The notes under the pieces were generated by a model. It did not search any database, was not told the DNA's origin, and was given only the letters and a program-made list of their open reading frames with translations. The translations under genes were made by a program, and so were the position numbers. DNA of 64,000 bases from positions 183,604 through 247,603 of the forward strand of contig NZ_VEDF01000007.1 in NCBI RefSeq assembly GCF_007677725.1. The letters are read 5' to 3'. Below, piece after piece: positions 16,348-24,153 of this stretch; positions within the stretch are counted from its first letter, which is position 1; every line of letters begins with the position of its first letter. The stretch comes from Pseudomonas sp. URMO17WK12:I11. GTDB taxonomy: Bacteria; Pseudomonadota; Gammaproteobacteria; Pseudomonadales; Pseudomonadaceae.

Positions 16348-16794
16348 ATGGAACTGATCCTGCTGGAAAAAGTCGCCAACCTGGGCAACCTGGGCGACAA
16401 AGTTAAAGTTAAGGCCGGTTACGGTCGTAACTTCCTGCTGCCATTCGGCAAGGCTACCGTTGCCAACGCCGCCAACCTGGCTGCGTTCGAAGAGCGTCGC
16501 GCCGAGCTGGAAAAAGCAGCTGCTGACCGCAAATCGTCGGCTGAAAGCCGCGCTGCCCAACTGGCCGAGCTGGAAGTGACCATCACTGCCACCGCTGGCG
16601 ACGAAGGCAAGCTGTTCGGTTCGATCGGCACCCACGACATCGCTGACGCCCTGACCGCCTCCGGCGTTGAAGTGGCCAAAGCTGAAGTTCGTCTGCCGAA
16701 CGGCACCATCCGTCAGGTTGGCGAATACGACGTAGCCGTGCACCTGCACAGCGACGTTGAAGCCACCGTACGTGTGGTCGTCGTAGCTGCCTAA
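16348..16794 (+). CDS. rplI: 50S ribosomal protein bL9
   Basis: bL9 is an elongated two-domain protein at the base of the L1 stalk. The 148-residue product has the N-terminal domain MELILLEKVANLGNLGDKVK, the KAGYGRNFLLPFGKA RNA-binding loop, a long connecting helix rich in Glu, Lys and Ala, and a globular C-terminal domain ending in VRVVVVAA. It is the last gene before a strong terminator, so it closes the rpsF operon. Confidence 0.98.
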   Translation: MELILLEKVANLGNLGDKVKVKAGYGRNFLLPFGKATVANAANLAAFEERRAELEKAAADRKSSAESRAAQLAELEVTITATAGDEGKLFGSIGTHDIADALTASGVEVAKAEVRLPNGTIRQVGEYDVAVHLHSDVEATVRVVVVAA

Positions 16795-16837
16795 GCTGCG
16801 CTGACCGGTGGTCCCTCACGGGATAGCCGGTTAACAT

Positions 16838-16880
16838 CGGGCACGGTCCTGTTCACACAGGCCGTGCCCTTTGTCTTTTT
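16838..16880 (+). terminator. Rho-independent terminator after rplI
   Basis: GGGCACGG and CCGTGCCC form an eight-pair stem around a 15-base loop that can fold further, and are followed by TTTGTCTTTTT. It ends 26 bases before the dnaB start, so dnaB expression must come from read-through or from a promoter overlapping this region. Confidence 0.9.
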
Positions 16881-16905
16881 CATCCTCCAGAATTCATTCG
16901 TGGCC

Positions 16906-18303
16906 ATGAACGAGATCACCAATACCGAACAGCTCGACCTGCAAACTGCAGCCCTCAAGGTGCCGCCGCATTCCATCGAGGCCGAACAGGCCGTACTCGG
17001 TGGGTTGATGCTGGACAACAATGCCTGGGAGCGCGTGCTGGACCAGGTGTCGGATGGCGATTTCTATCGGCATGACCACCGCCTGATCTTCCGTGCCGTG
17101 CATAAGTTGGCGGACGCCAACCAGCCCTTCGATGTGGTGACCCTGCACGAGCAGTTGGACAAGGAAGGCCTGTCATCCCAGGTCGGCGGCCTGGCCTACC
17201 TCGCCGAATTGGCCAAGAACACGCCGTCTGTGGCCAACATCAAGGCCTACGCCGCGATCATTCGCGAGCGCGCGACCCTGCGCCAGCTGATCAGCATCAG
17301 CACCGACATCGCCGATAACGCCTTCAACCCGCAAGGGCGCAACGCCGAGGAAATTCTCGACGATGCCGAGCGGCAGATCTTCCAGATCGCCGAGGCGCGG
17401 CCGAAAACCGGTGGTCCCGTGGGCGTCAACGAACTGTTGACCATGGCCATCGACCGCATCGATACGCTGTTCAACTCCGACAGCGATATCACCGGCGTTT
17501 CCACCGGCTTCACCGACCTCGACGAGAAAACCAGTGGCCTGCAGGCAGCTGACCTGGTGATCGTCGCTGGCCGTCCGTCGATGGGTAAGACCACCTTCGC
17601 CATGAACCTGGTCGAAAACGCCGTGCTGCGTACCGACAAGGCTGTGTTGGTGTTTTCCCTCGAGATGCCAGGCGAATCGCTGATCATGCGTATGCTGTCG
17701 TCGCTTGGGCGTATCGACCAGACCAAAGTGCGTTCCGGTCAGCTCGATGATGACGACTGGCCGCGCCTGACCTCGGCGGTCAACCTGCTCAACGACCGCA
17801 AGCTGTTCATCGACGACACTGCCGGCATCAGCCCTTCGGAGATGCGTGCGCGTACCCGCCGCCTGGCCCGTGAGCATGGTGAGATCGCCATGATCATGGT
17901 CGACTATTTGCAGCTGATGCAGATCCCGGGCTCGGCCGGTGACAACCGCACCAACGAGATTTCCGAGATCTCGCGCTCGCTCAAGGCCCTGGCCAAGGAG
18001 TTCAACTGCCCGGTGATTGCCCTGTCGCAGCTCAACCGCTCCCTGGAACAGCGCCCGAACAAACGCCCGGTCAACTCCGACTTGCGTGAATCCGGTGCAA
18101 TCGAGCAGGACGCCGACGTGATCATGTTCGTCTACCGTGACGAGGTGTATCACCCCGAAACCGAGCACAAGGGCGTGGCGGAAATCATCATCGGCAAGCA
18201 GCGTAACGGCCCCATTGGCTTCGTGCGCCTGGCCTTCATCGGCAAGTACACCCGCTTCGAGAACCTTGCGCCGGGCATGTACAACTTCGACGACGACGAG
18301 TAA
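16906..18303 (+). CDS. dnaB: Replicative DNA helicase DnaB
   Basis: DnaB is the hexameric 5'-to-3' helicase at the replication fork. The 465-residue protein has the N-terminal primase-interaction domain (IEAEQAVLGGLMLDNNAWE) and a RecA-like C-terminal domain with Walker A GRPSMGKTTFAMN near residue 222, Walker B IMVDYLQLM and the conserved QLNRSLEQRPNKRPVNSDLR loop. An in-frame GTG at 16900 is possible, but the ATG at 16906 gives the usual MNEIT start. There is no intein. The gene follows rplI in the normal gammaproteobacterial order. Confidence 0.97.
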   Translation: MNEITNTEQLDLQTAALKVPPHSIEAEQAVLGGLMLDNNAWERVLDQVSDGDFYRHDHRLIFRAVHKLADANQPFDVVTLHEQLDKEGLSSQVGGLAYLAELAKNTPSVANIKAYAAIIRERATLRQLISISTDIADNAFNPQGRNAEEILDDAERQIFQIAEARPKTGGPVGVNELLTMAIDRIDTLFNSDSDITGVSTGFTDLDEKTSGLQAADLVIVAGRPSMGKTTFAMNLVENAVLRTDKAVLVFSLEMPGESLIMRMLSSLGRIDQTKVRSGQLDDDDWPRLTSAVNLLNDRKLFIDDTAGISPSEMRARTRRLAREHGEIAMIMVDYLQLMQIPGSAGDNRTNEISEISRSLKALAKEFNCPVIALSQLNRSLEQRPNKRPVNSDLRESGAIEQDADVIMFVYRDEVYHPETEHKGVAEIIIGKQRNGPIGFVRLAFIGKYTRFENLAPGMYNFDDDE

Positions 18304-18328
18304 GCCCCAGGCGCGAGACGCGTTCATG

Positions 18329-18365
18329 AATCCGACCACTACCGTCGGATTTGATCAAAATTTGT
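18329..18365 (+). terminator. Probable terminator after dnaB
   Basis: AATCCGAC and GTCGGATT form an eight-pair stem with a seven-base loop, followed by an AT-rich tail that is not a pure T run. It lies just after dnaB and ahead of ygiQ. A TATATT at 18368-18373 immediately after it could be a -10 element for ygiQ, but no convincing -35 precedes it. Confidence 0.5.
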
Positions 18366-18415
18366 GCTATATTCCGCGCCCGCGATTTCCCTGCACAACA
18401 GAACCGGTCACTGAC

Positions 18416-20719
18416 ATGCAAGCAGCCAAACCACTCTACGACTATCCCAAGTACTGGGCCGAATGCTTCGGGCCAGCACCTTTCCTGCCCATGAGCAGGG
18501 AGGAGATGGATCTGCTCGGCTGGGATTCCTGCGACATCATCATCGTGACCGGGGACGCCTACGTCGACCATCCGTCGTTCGGCATGGCCATCATCGGCCG
18601 GTTGCTGGAAGCCCAGGGCTTCCGCGTCGGCATCATCGCCCAGCCGAACTGGCAGTCCAAAGACGACTTCATGAAGCTCGGCGAGCCGAACCTGTTCTTC
18701 GGCGTGGCCGCTGGCAACATGGACTCGATGATCAATCGCTACACCGCCGACAAGAAGATCCGCTCCGACGACGCCTACACCCCAGGTGGCCAGGCCGGTA
18801 GCCGGCCGGATCGGGCCAGCCTGGTGTACAGCCAGCGCTGCAAGGAAGCCTACAAGCACGTGCCGATCGTCCTGGGCGGCATCGAAGCGTCGCTGCGGCG
18901 CATTGCCCACTACGACTACTGGCAAGACAAGGTTCGCCACTCGATCCTGATCGACGCCAGTGCCGACATTCTGTTGTTCGGCAATGCCGAGCGCGCGGTG
19001 GTCGAGGTCGCCCAGCGCCTGTCCAACGGCGAGCGCATCGAGTCGATCACCGACGTGCGCGGCACCGCCTTCGTGCGCCGGGACACGCCGCAAGGTTGGT
19101 ACGAGATCGACTCGACGCGCATCGACCGCCCGGGGCGGGTCGACAAGATCATCAACCCATACGTCAACACCCAGGACACCCAGGCCTGCGCCATCGAGCA
19201 GGCCAAGGGCGAGCAGGAAGATCCCAACGAAGCCAAGGTCGTGCAGATCCTCGACAGCCCGAGCGTGACCCGCGAGAAGTCGGTGATTCGCCTGCCGTCG
19301 TTCGAGAAGGTCCGCAACGACCCGGTGCTGTACGCCCACGCCAACCGTGTGCTGCACCTGGAAACCAACCCCGGTAACGCTCGCGCCCTGGTGCAGAAGC
19401 ATGGCGAAGTGGACGTGTGGTTCAACCCGCCACCCATTCCCATGAGCACCGAGGAAATGGACTACGTGTTCGGCATGCCCTACGCCCGTGTGCCGCACCC
19501 GGCCTATGGCAAAGAGCGCATCCCGGCCTACGAGATGATTCGCTTCTCGGTGAACATCATGCGTGGCTGCTTTGGTGGCTGCACCTTCTGCTCGATCACC
19601 GAGCATGAAGGCCGCATCATCCAGAACCGCTCCCACGAGTCGATCCTGCACGAGATCGAGGAGATGCGTGACAAGGTGCCAGGCTTCACCGGCGTGGTCT
19701 CCGACCTCGGTGGCCCTACCGCCAACATGTACCGCATCGCCTGCAAGAGCCACGACATCGAGAAACACTGCCGCAAGCCGTCGTGCGTGTTCCCCGGCAT
19801 CTGCGAGAACCTCAACACCGACCACAGCTCCTTGATCGAGCTGTACCGCAAGGCGCGCGCCTTGCCAGGGGTGAAGAAGATCCTGATCGCCTCGGGCCTG
19901 CGCTACGACCTGGCCGTGGAGTCGCCCGAGTACGTCAAGGAGCTGGTGACCCATCACGTGGGCGGTTACCTGAAGATTGCCCCGGAGCACACCGAGCGTG
20001 GCCCGCTGGACAAGATGATGAAGCCTGGCATCGGTACCTATGACCGCTTCAAGCGCATGTTCGAGAAGTTCTCGAAGGAAGCGGGCAAGGAGCAGTACCT
20101 GATCCCGTACTTCATCGCTGCGCACCCTGGCACTACCGATGAAGACATGATGAACCTGGCCCTGTGGCTGAAGGGCAATGGCTTCCGCGCCGACCAGGTG
20201 CAGGCCTTCTACCCCTCGCCAATGGCCTCGGCCACGGCCATGTACCACTCGGGCAAGAACCCCCTGCGCAAGGTCACCTACAAGAGCGAAGGGGTGGAGA
20301 TCGTCAAGAGCGATGAACAACGCCGCTTGCACAAGGCGTTCCTGCGCTATCACGATCCAAAAGGCTGGCCGATGCTGCGCGAGGCCCTGCAACGGATGGG
20401 CCGCGCCGACCTGATTGGTCCGGGCAAGCACCAGCTCATTCCCTTGCACCAGCCGCAGAGCGATAGCTACCAGAGTGCACGGCGCAAGAACTCCACGCCG
20501 GCGGGCAGCCACAAGGTCGCCAAGGAGCAGAAAGTGCTGACCCAGCACACCGGCCTGCCGCCCCGCGGCAGTGATGGCAGCAAGCCGTGGGACAAGCGTG
20601 AGAAGGCCAAGGCCGAGGCGTTCGCCCGCAACCAGCAGGCGGCCAAGGAACGCAAGGAAGCCGCCAAGGGTGGCGGTGGCAAGGGCAAGAAGCCGCGTCA
20701 GCCGGTGATCCCGCGCTGA
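18416..20719 (+). CDS. ygiQ: Radical SAM protein YgiQ
   Basis: A 767-residue UPF0313 family protein. It has an N-terminal B12-binding-like domain (DLLGWDSCDIIIVTGDAYVD), a radical SAM core with the cluster-binding motif CFGGCTFC near residue 385, and a basic C-terminal tail rich in Lys, Arg, Ala and Gly. The radical SAM cysteines bind a 4Fe-4S cluster that cleaves S-adenosylmethionine. The natural reaction is not established as far as I know. The ATG at 18416 gives the conserved start MQAAKPLYDYPKYWAECFG; the frame extends upstream into dnaB but without similarity. Confidence 0.93.
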   Translation: MQAAKPLYDYPKYWAECFGPAPFLPMSREEMDLLGWDSCDIIIVTGDAYVDHPSFGMAIIGRLLEAQGFRVGIIAQPNWQSKDDFMKLGEPNLFFGVAAGNMDSMINRYTADKKIRSDDAYTPGGQAGSRPDRASLVYSQRCKEAYKHVPIVLGGIEASLRRIAHYDYWQDKVRHSILIDASADILLFGNAERAVVEVAQRLSNGERIESITDVRGTAFVRRDTPQGWYEIDSTRIDRPGRVDKIINPYVNTQDTQACAIEQAKGEQEDPNEAKVVQILDSPSVTREKSVIRLPSFEKVRNDPVLYAHANRVLHLETNPGNARALVQKHGEVDVWFNPPPIPMSTEEMDYVFGMPYARVPHPAYGKERIPAYEMIRFSVNIMRGCFGGCTFCSITEHEGRIIQNRSHESILHEIEEMRDKVPGFTGVVSDLGGPTANMYRIACKSHDIEKHCRKPSCVFPGICENLNTDHSSLIELYRKARALPGVKKILIASGLRYDLAVESPEYVKELVTHHVGGYLKIAPEHTERGPLDKMMKPGIGTYDRFKRMFEKFSKEAGKEQYLIPYFIAAHPGTTDEDMMNLALWLKGNGFRADQVQAFYPSPMASATAMYHSGKNPLRKVTYKSEGVEIVKSDEQRRLHKAFLRYHDPKGWPMLREALQRMGRADLIGPGKHQLIPLHQPQSDSYQSARRKNSTPAGSHKVAKEQKVLTQHTGLPPRGSDGSKPWDKREKAKAEAFARNQQAAKERKEAAKGGGGKGKKPRQPVIPR

Positions 20720-20740
20720 CCCACAGCGTTCAGTGACACC

Positions 20741-20800
20741 AGCGGGCTTGCCCGCGAATGCTCAGGTCAACCCACCCAGGCATTCGCCGGCAAGCCCGTT
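20741..20800. repeat. REP-type inverted pair after ygiQ
   Basis: Two arms, AGCGGGCTTGCCCGCGAATG and its near complement ending CATTCGCCGGCAAGCCCG, face each other across about 18 bases. This is the layout of the repetitive extragenic palindromes that are abundant in the P. putida group. As a transcript it would fold into a very stable hairpin and could protect or end the ygiQ mRNA. Confidence 0.75.
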
Positions 20801-20844
20801 TGGTTTCAGCGCCGCGCACCCTCGCAGGGTGCTGCAGGCGCGAC

Positions 20845-20934
20845 CTACTCCGGACGGGAAAATTCGCAGGCGGCGCCGCTGGCGCCTTGGGCGTAGGCGG
20901 CGAGCAGGCTATTCATGAAACTGGCGAGGGTCAT
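20845..20934 (-). CDS. Possible 29-residue small protein (hypothetical)
   Basis: On the minus strand an ATG at 20934 opens a 29-residue frame, MTLASFMNSLLAAYAQGASG followed by AACEFSRPE, ending in TAG. An AGGAA sequence lies about nine bases upstream. The frame follows a control-like region containing an AGGGCA/TGCCCT hairpin (20979-20995) and the palindrome at 21004-21013. It could be a real small gene, a leader peptide, or the worn remnant of a longer gene whose remainder is gone. No family is recognised, and codon use in 29 codons is too little to judge. Confidence 0.35.
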   Translation of the reverse strand: MTLASFMNSLLAAYAQGASGAACEFSRPE

Positions 20935-21003
20935 GGCGAGGGTTCCTGAATGAGAGGGTTGTCCCATCGTCTAATAAAAGGGCATGATGTGCCCTTAGAT
21001 TAG

Positions 21004-21013
21004 TTGTATACAA
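21004..21013. promoter_or_regulatory. Palindrome TTGTATACAA, candidate GntR-family operator
   Basis: TTGTATACAA is a perfect ten-base palindrome of the TNGTNNNACNA type bound by many FadR-subfamily GntR regulators. It sits in the divergent space between azu and the small minus-strand frame at 20845-20934, in an AT-rich patch unusual for this genome. No GntR regulator is encoded in the window, so any binder would act in trans. The assignment is by motif resemblance only. Confidence 0.4.
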
Positions 21014-21053
21014 TCCATTGAACAATTCTACTGACTGGCCACTTGACACCCCC

Positions 21054-21067
21054 TTGACCCACATCAG
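21054..21067 (+). promoter_or_regulatory. azu: Anr/FNR-like box upstream of azurin
   Basis: TTGACCCACATCAG matches the TTGAT-N4-ATCAA consensus at eight of the ten defined positions, with correct spacing. It lies about 64 bases before the azu start. Azurin is known to be activated by the oxygen regulator ANR in P. aeruginosa, so a site here would fit; this is inference from motif and context. Confidence 0.5.
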
Positions 21068-21130
21068 CAGGGTGCGCAGCGGTTTCAGGCAGTCTCGCAA
21101 TTGATAAAAACCCTGCCAAGGAGATTCATG

Positions 21131-21580
21131 ATGTTTGCGAAAGCTGTAGCGGTATCCCTGCTGACCCTCGCCAGCGCTTCGGTCTTTGCCGCCGACTGCT
21201 CGGTAACCGTCGACTCCACCGACCAGATGTCCTTCAACACCAAGGAAATCACCGTCGACAAGAGCTGCAAGGAATTCACGGTCAAACTCACCCACTCGGG
21301 CAACCTGCCGAAGAACGTCATGGGTCATAACCTGGTGATCAGCAAGACTGCCGACATGCAGGGCATTGCCACCGAAGGCATGAGCCAAGGCCTGGAGAAG
21401 GATTACTTGAAAGCTGACAACGCCGGGATCATCGCCCACACCAAGATGATCGGCGCGCCGGAGAAAGAAACCGAAGTCAAGTTCGACACCTCCAAGCTCG
21501 AGGCGGGTGGCGACTACAGCTTCTTCTGCACCTTCCCAGGCCACATCTCGATGATGAAGGGCAAGGTCGTGGTCAAGTAA
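21131..21580 (+). CDS. azu: Azurin, periplasmic blue copper protein
   Basis: Azurin is a small type 1 copper electron carrier of the periplasm. The 149-residue precursor has a signal peptide (residues 1-20, ending VFA-A) and a mature cupredoxin domain starting ADCSVTVDSTDQMSF. Copper ligands are present: His in VMGHNLVISK, and Cys, His and Met in FFCTFPGHISMMKG. The conserved disulfide cysteines (DCSV, KSCK) are there too. Two adjacent ATGs (21128, 21131) are possible; the second is better spaced from AAGGAG and gives MFAKAVAV. It is monocistronic, with a hairpin terminator shared with the converging nadE. Confidence 0.96.
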   Translation: MFAKAVAVSLLTLASASVFAADCSVTVDSTDQMSFNTKEITVDKSCKEFTVKLTHSGNLPKNVMGHNLVISKTADMQGIATEGMSQGLEKDYLKADNAGIIAHTKMIGAPEKETEVKFDTSKLEAGGDYSFFCTFPGHISMMKGKVVVK

Positions 21581-21608
21581 GACGCGACGCACGAGCGCCG
21601 CTCTCCAT

Positions 21609-21642
21609 TCACGGGGCGAGCCGGGTAGCCGGCTTGCCCCGT
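21609..21642. terminator. Bidirectional terminator between azu and nadE
   Basis: A long stem CACGGGGC...GCCCCGTG, containing an inner GCCGG/CCGGC stem, lies between the two converging genes and is followed by GACGTTTT on the azu side. It ends eight bases before the nadE stop codon. It probably ends azu; its use for nadE is less certain. Confidence 0.65.
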
Positions 21643-21649
21643 GACGTTT

Positions 21650-22477
21650 TCAAGGGGCGAACGGCAGCTCGCGCTTGTGCTGGGTCTTGCGGTAGTTGGC
21701 GACGATGATCTCGGCCGCTGCCTGATCCACCGGGCGCCCCTGCAGGAAGTCATCGATCTGCTGGTAGGTCACGCCGTGCGCGGCCTCGTCCGGTTTGCCT
21801 GGTGCCAGGTCTTCGAGGTCGGCAGTCGGGACTTTTTCGACCAGCGACTCGGGCGCACCGAAGCTGCGCGCGATCGCACGCACCTGACTTTTCACCAGCC
21901 CGCTCAGCGGCGCCAGATCACACGCGCCATCACCGAACTTGGTATAGAAGCCCATCACGGCTTCTGCGGCGTGATCGGTGCCGATCACCAGGCCTGCCCG
22001 TGCGCCGGCGATCGCGTATTGCGCCACCATGCGCATGCGCGCCTTGACGTTACCCACCACGAAATCCACCAGGCTGGGCGACTGGTCCTTGAGCGCTGCG
22101 GTTTCGCCGGCCAGCGCTTTCACGGCTGGGGCGATGTCGATGGTTTGCACTTCATCGGCCTTGATCACCTCCAGGCACGCCTGGGCGTCATGCTCGTCGT
22201 GCTGGACGTGATACGGCAAGCGTACGGCAATGAAGGCGTAAGCGTTATCGCCGGTGTCACGGCGCAATTCGTTGATGGCGCGTTGGGCCATCAGCGCCGC
22301 GGTCAGCGAGTCGACACCGCCGCTGATGCCCAAGACCAGGGTCTTGAGCCGGGCATTGGCCAGGCAGTTCTTGATGAAGGCCACGCGGCGGGCCACTTCG
22401 GCCTCGAGCGCAGCGGCGTCGGCGAATGGCGGCTGGACCTTCAGCGCCTGGGCAATCTCTTGCTGAACCGCTTGCAT
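21650..22477 (-). CDS. nadE: NH3-dependent NAD(+) synthetase
   Basis: NadE amidates nicotinic acid adenine dinucleotide to NAD+ using ATP and ammonia. The 275-residue protein has the N-type ATP pyrophosphatase P-loop SGGVDS at residues 52-57 and the later VIGTDHAAEAVMGFYTKFGD and GKPDEAAHGVTY segments of the family. Its length matches the ammonia-dependent form, with no glutaminase domain. It starts three bases after the pncB stop, so pncB-nadE is an operon for nicotinate salvage. Confidence 0.95.
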   Translation of the reverse strand: MQAVQQEIAQALKVQPPFADAAALEAEVARRVAFIKNCLANARLKTLVLGISGGVDSLTAALMAQRAINELRRDTGDNAYAFIAVRLPYHVQHDEHDAQACLEVIKADEVQTIDIAPAVKALAGETAALKDQSPSLVDFVVGNVKARMRMVAQYAIAGARAGLVIGTDHAAEAVMGFYTKFGDGACDLAPLSGLVKSQVRAIARSFGAPESLVEKVPTADLEDLAPGKPDEAAHGVTYQQIDDFLQGRPVDQAAAEIIVANYRKTQHKRELPFAP

Positions 22478-22480
22478 GGG

Positions 22481-23686
22481 TTACTCCTTGCTGGGGACTT
22501 TGAATACATGACGCATGTAGGCAACGAAATTCTCGTCACGGCATTGGGTCTTGGCGGCCTCGTCCGAGATCTTGGCCACGGGCGAGCCGTTGCAGTCGGT
22601 CATTTTAAGCACAATGCTCATCGGTGCCACGCCAGGGATATCGCAGGTCAGGTTGGTACCGATACCGAAGCTCACATTGATGCGACCGCGCAGGGCGCGG
22701 AATATCTCGAGCGAGCGCGGCAGGTCGAGACCGTCGGAGAACACCAGGGTCTTGGTCATCGGGTCGATGCCCAGGTGCTCATAGTGCGCGATGGCTTTCT
22801 CCGCCCAGGCCACCGGCTCGCCGGAGTCATGGCGCAGGCCGTCGAAGAGCTTGGCGAAGTACAGATCGAAATCGCGAATGAAGGCATCCATGGTGATGCA
22901 GTCGGTCAAGGCGATGCCGAGCAGGCCGCGGTATTCGCGAACCCAGCAGTCCAGTGCGGCGATCTGGCTGTCGATCAGGCGCGGCCCAAGCTGTTGATGA
23001 GCCATGAACCATTCGTGGGCCATGGTGCCCAGCGGCTTGACGTCGAGCTTCCAGGCCAGGTCGACATTGCTGGTGCCGACGAAGCGACCGGGAAAATCGT
23101 CGCGCAGCACACGCACCACTTCTTCCTGGACGCGGCTCGAAAAGCGCCGGCGGGTACCAAAGTCAGCGACCTGAAGATTGCTCAGCTCCTCGTCGCTGGC
23201 ATTGGCGCGCAACCAGTCGAACTTGCGGTACAGCTGATCACGCGCTGCGGCCAGCGGCATGTGCGGGTGCAGGTGGCGGTTACGCACCTCGCTGATGATG
23301 GCCAGCAAGGGCACTTCGAACAGGATCACATGCAGCCATGGGCCTTTGAGGCGCAGGAACAACTGATCGTTTTCGATACCCATGTGTACATAGCGCAGAT
23401 TGAAACGGAACAGGCGCAAAAAGCGCAGGAAATCTGGCTTGAGGAAGCTGATGCGTTCGAGGAAGGCCGGTTGGCCGTCGTCCAGCGTCAGCTCGCTGAG
23501 CAGTTCCAGCTGCTGGCGGATTTCCCCGAGGTAGGGGCGTAGGTCTTCACCATTGCGGCAGCGCATTTCCCATTCGACGTCGGCGTCTGGGTAATTGTGG
23601 AGCACGCCCTGCATCATGGTGAGCTTGTAGAAATCGGTGTCGAGCAGGTTATGCACGATGCGCTCGGCGAATGCGCTCTCGCTCAT
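22481..23686 (-). CDS. pncB: Nicotinate phosphoribosyltransferase
   Basis: PncB joins nicotinate and PRPP, with ATP hydrolysis, to give nicotinate mononucleotide in the Preiss-Handler pathway. The 401-residue protein begins MSESAFAERIVHNLLDTDFY and carries the segment LGTMAHEWFMAHQQLGP near residue 220, where the family's phosphorylated histidine lies, and SFGIGTNLTCD near residue 340. The ATG at 23686 was chosen over an upstream frame because of the GGAG just before it and the conserved N-terminus. It is followed at once by nadE. Confidence 0.95.
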   Translation of the reverse strand: MSESAFAERIVHNLLDTDFYKLTMMQGVLHNYPDADVEWEMRCRNGEDLRPYLGEIRQQLELLSELTLDDGQPAFLERISFLKPDFLRFLRLFRFNLRYVHMGIENDQLFLRLKGPWLHVILFEVPLLAIISEVRNRHLHPHMPLAAARDQLYRKFDWLRANASDEELSNLQVADFGTRRRFSSRVQEEVVRVLRDDFPGRFVGTSNVDLAWKLDVKPLGTMAHEWFMAHQQLGPRLIDSQIAALDCWVREYRGLLGIALTDCITMDAFIRDFDLYFAKLFDGLRHDSGEPVAWAEKAIAHYEHLGIDPMTKTLVFSDGLDLPRSLEIFRALRGRINVSFGIGTNLTCDIPGVAPMSIVLKMTDCNGSPVAKISDEAAKTQCRDENFVAYMRHVFKVPSKE

Positions 23687-24153
23687 CAAGGGGCTCCAGA
23701 GGGGGCGAATGTGCAACATTGTGCCAGTCTTTTCGCTTGCAGTGGGTCCGGGCGGCGCGTTGCGCCAAGCGAGGGACGCGGTGTTGCCCGCGTAAATGCC
23801 ATAACCGGTGCTTTTTCCGTGCAGCGACTAGCCTATAAACGGTGCCGCCTGTATCAGTTATGCACCAGCGGTGTGCACTTCGGTGACGTCGCTTGTTACA
23901 CGCCGGTTGCACGTAAACACATGCAGAGGTTGCAATGATGGCACCCCGCGGTTGCGCCTTCATTCGTCACGTGGTGGCGCCAGCCGCAAGGCAGACGGTT
24001 GCACGCGCTGTAAAGGTAAGGCCGTCGGTCGCGCTGGCGCGGCCGACGGGCAGTGTTTTCCCAGATGACAAAATCGATGGCACGGCCCTTGCTCAGAGCA
24101 CAGGGCTGGGAAGTTGTAGTGCCAACCAAAAAAAACTCTAGGAGCACCACCTC
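23687..24153. other. 467-base intergenic control region between pncB and braC
   Basis: This gap separates the divergent pncB (leftward) and braC (rightward) genes, so it should contain both promoters. I find no promoter of convincing quality: TATAAA near 23831 lacks a good -35. The braC-proximal 200 bases could form a long leader. Several short frames run through it, but none has a ribosome site or protein-like composition. No tRNA or riboswitch was recognised. Confidence 0.5.

Noticed and set aside
18236..20548. Long minus-strand frame of 770 codons across ygiQ
   Set aside because: Antisense shadow; the plus strand encodes the radical SAM motif and known family sequence.
23899..24141. Small frames in the gap between pncB and braC
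   Set aside because: They lack ribosome sites and have the Arg/Pro/Ala-rich composition of random frames in high G+C DNA.
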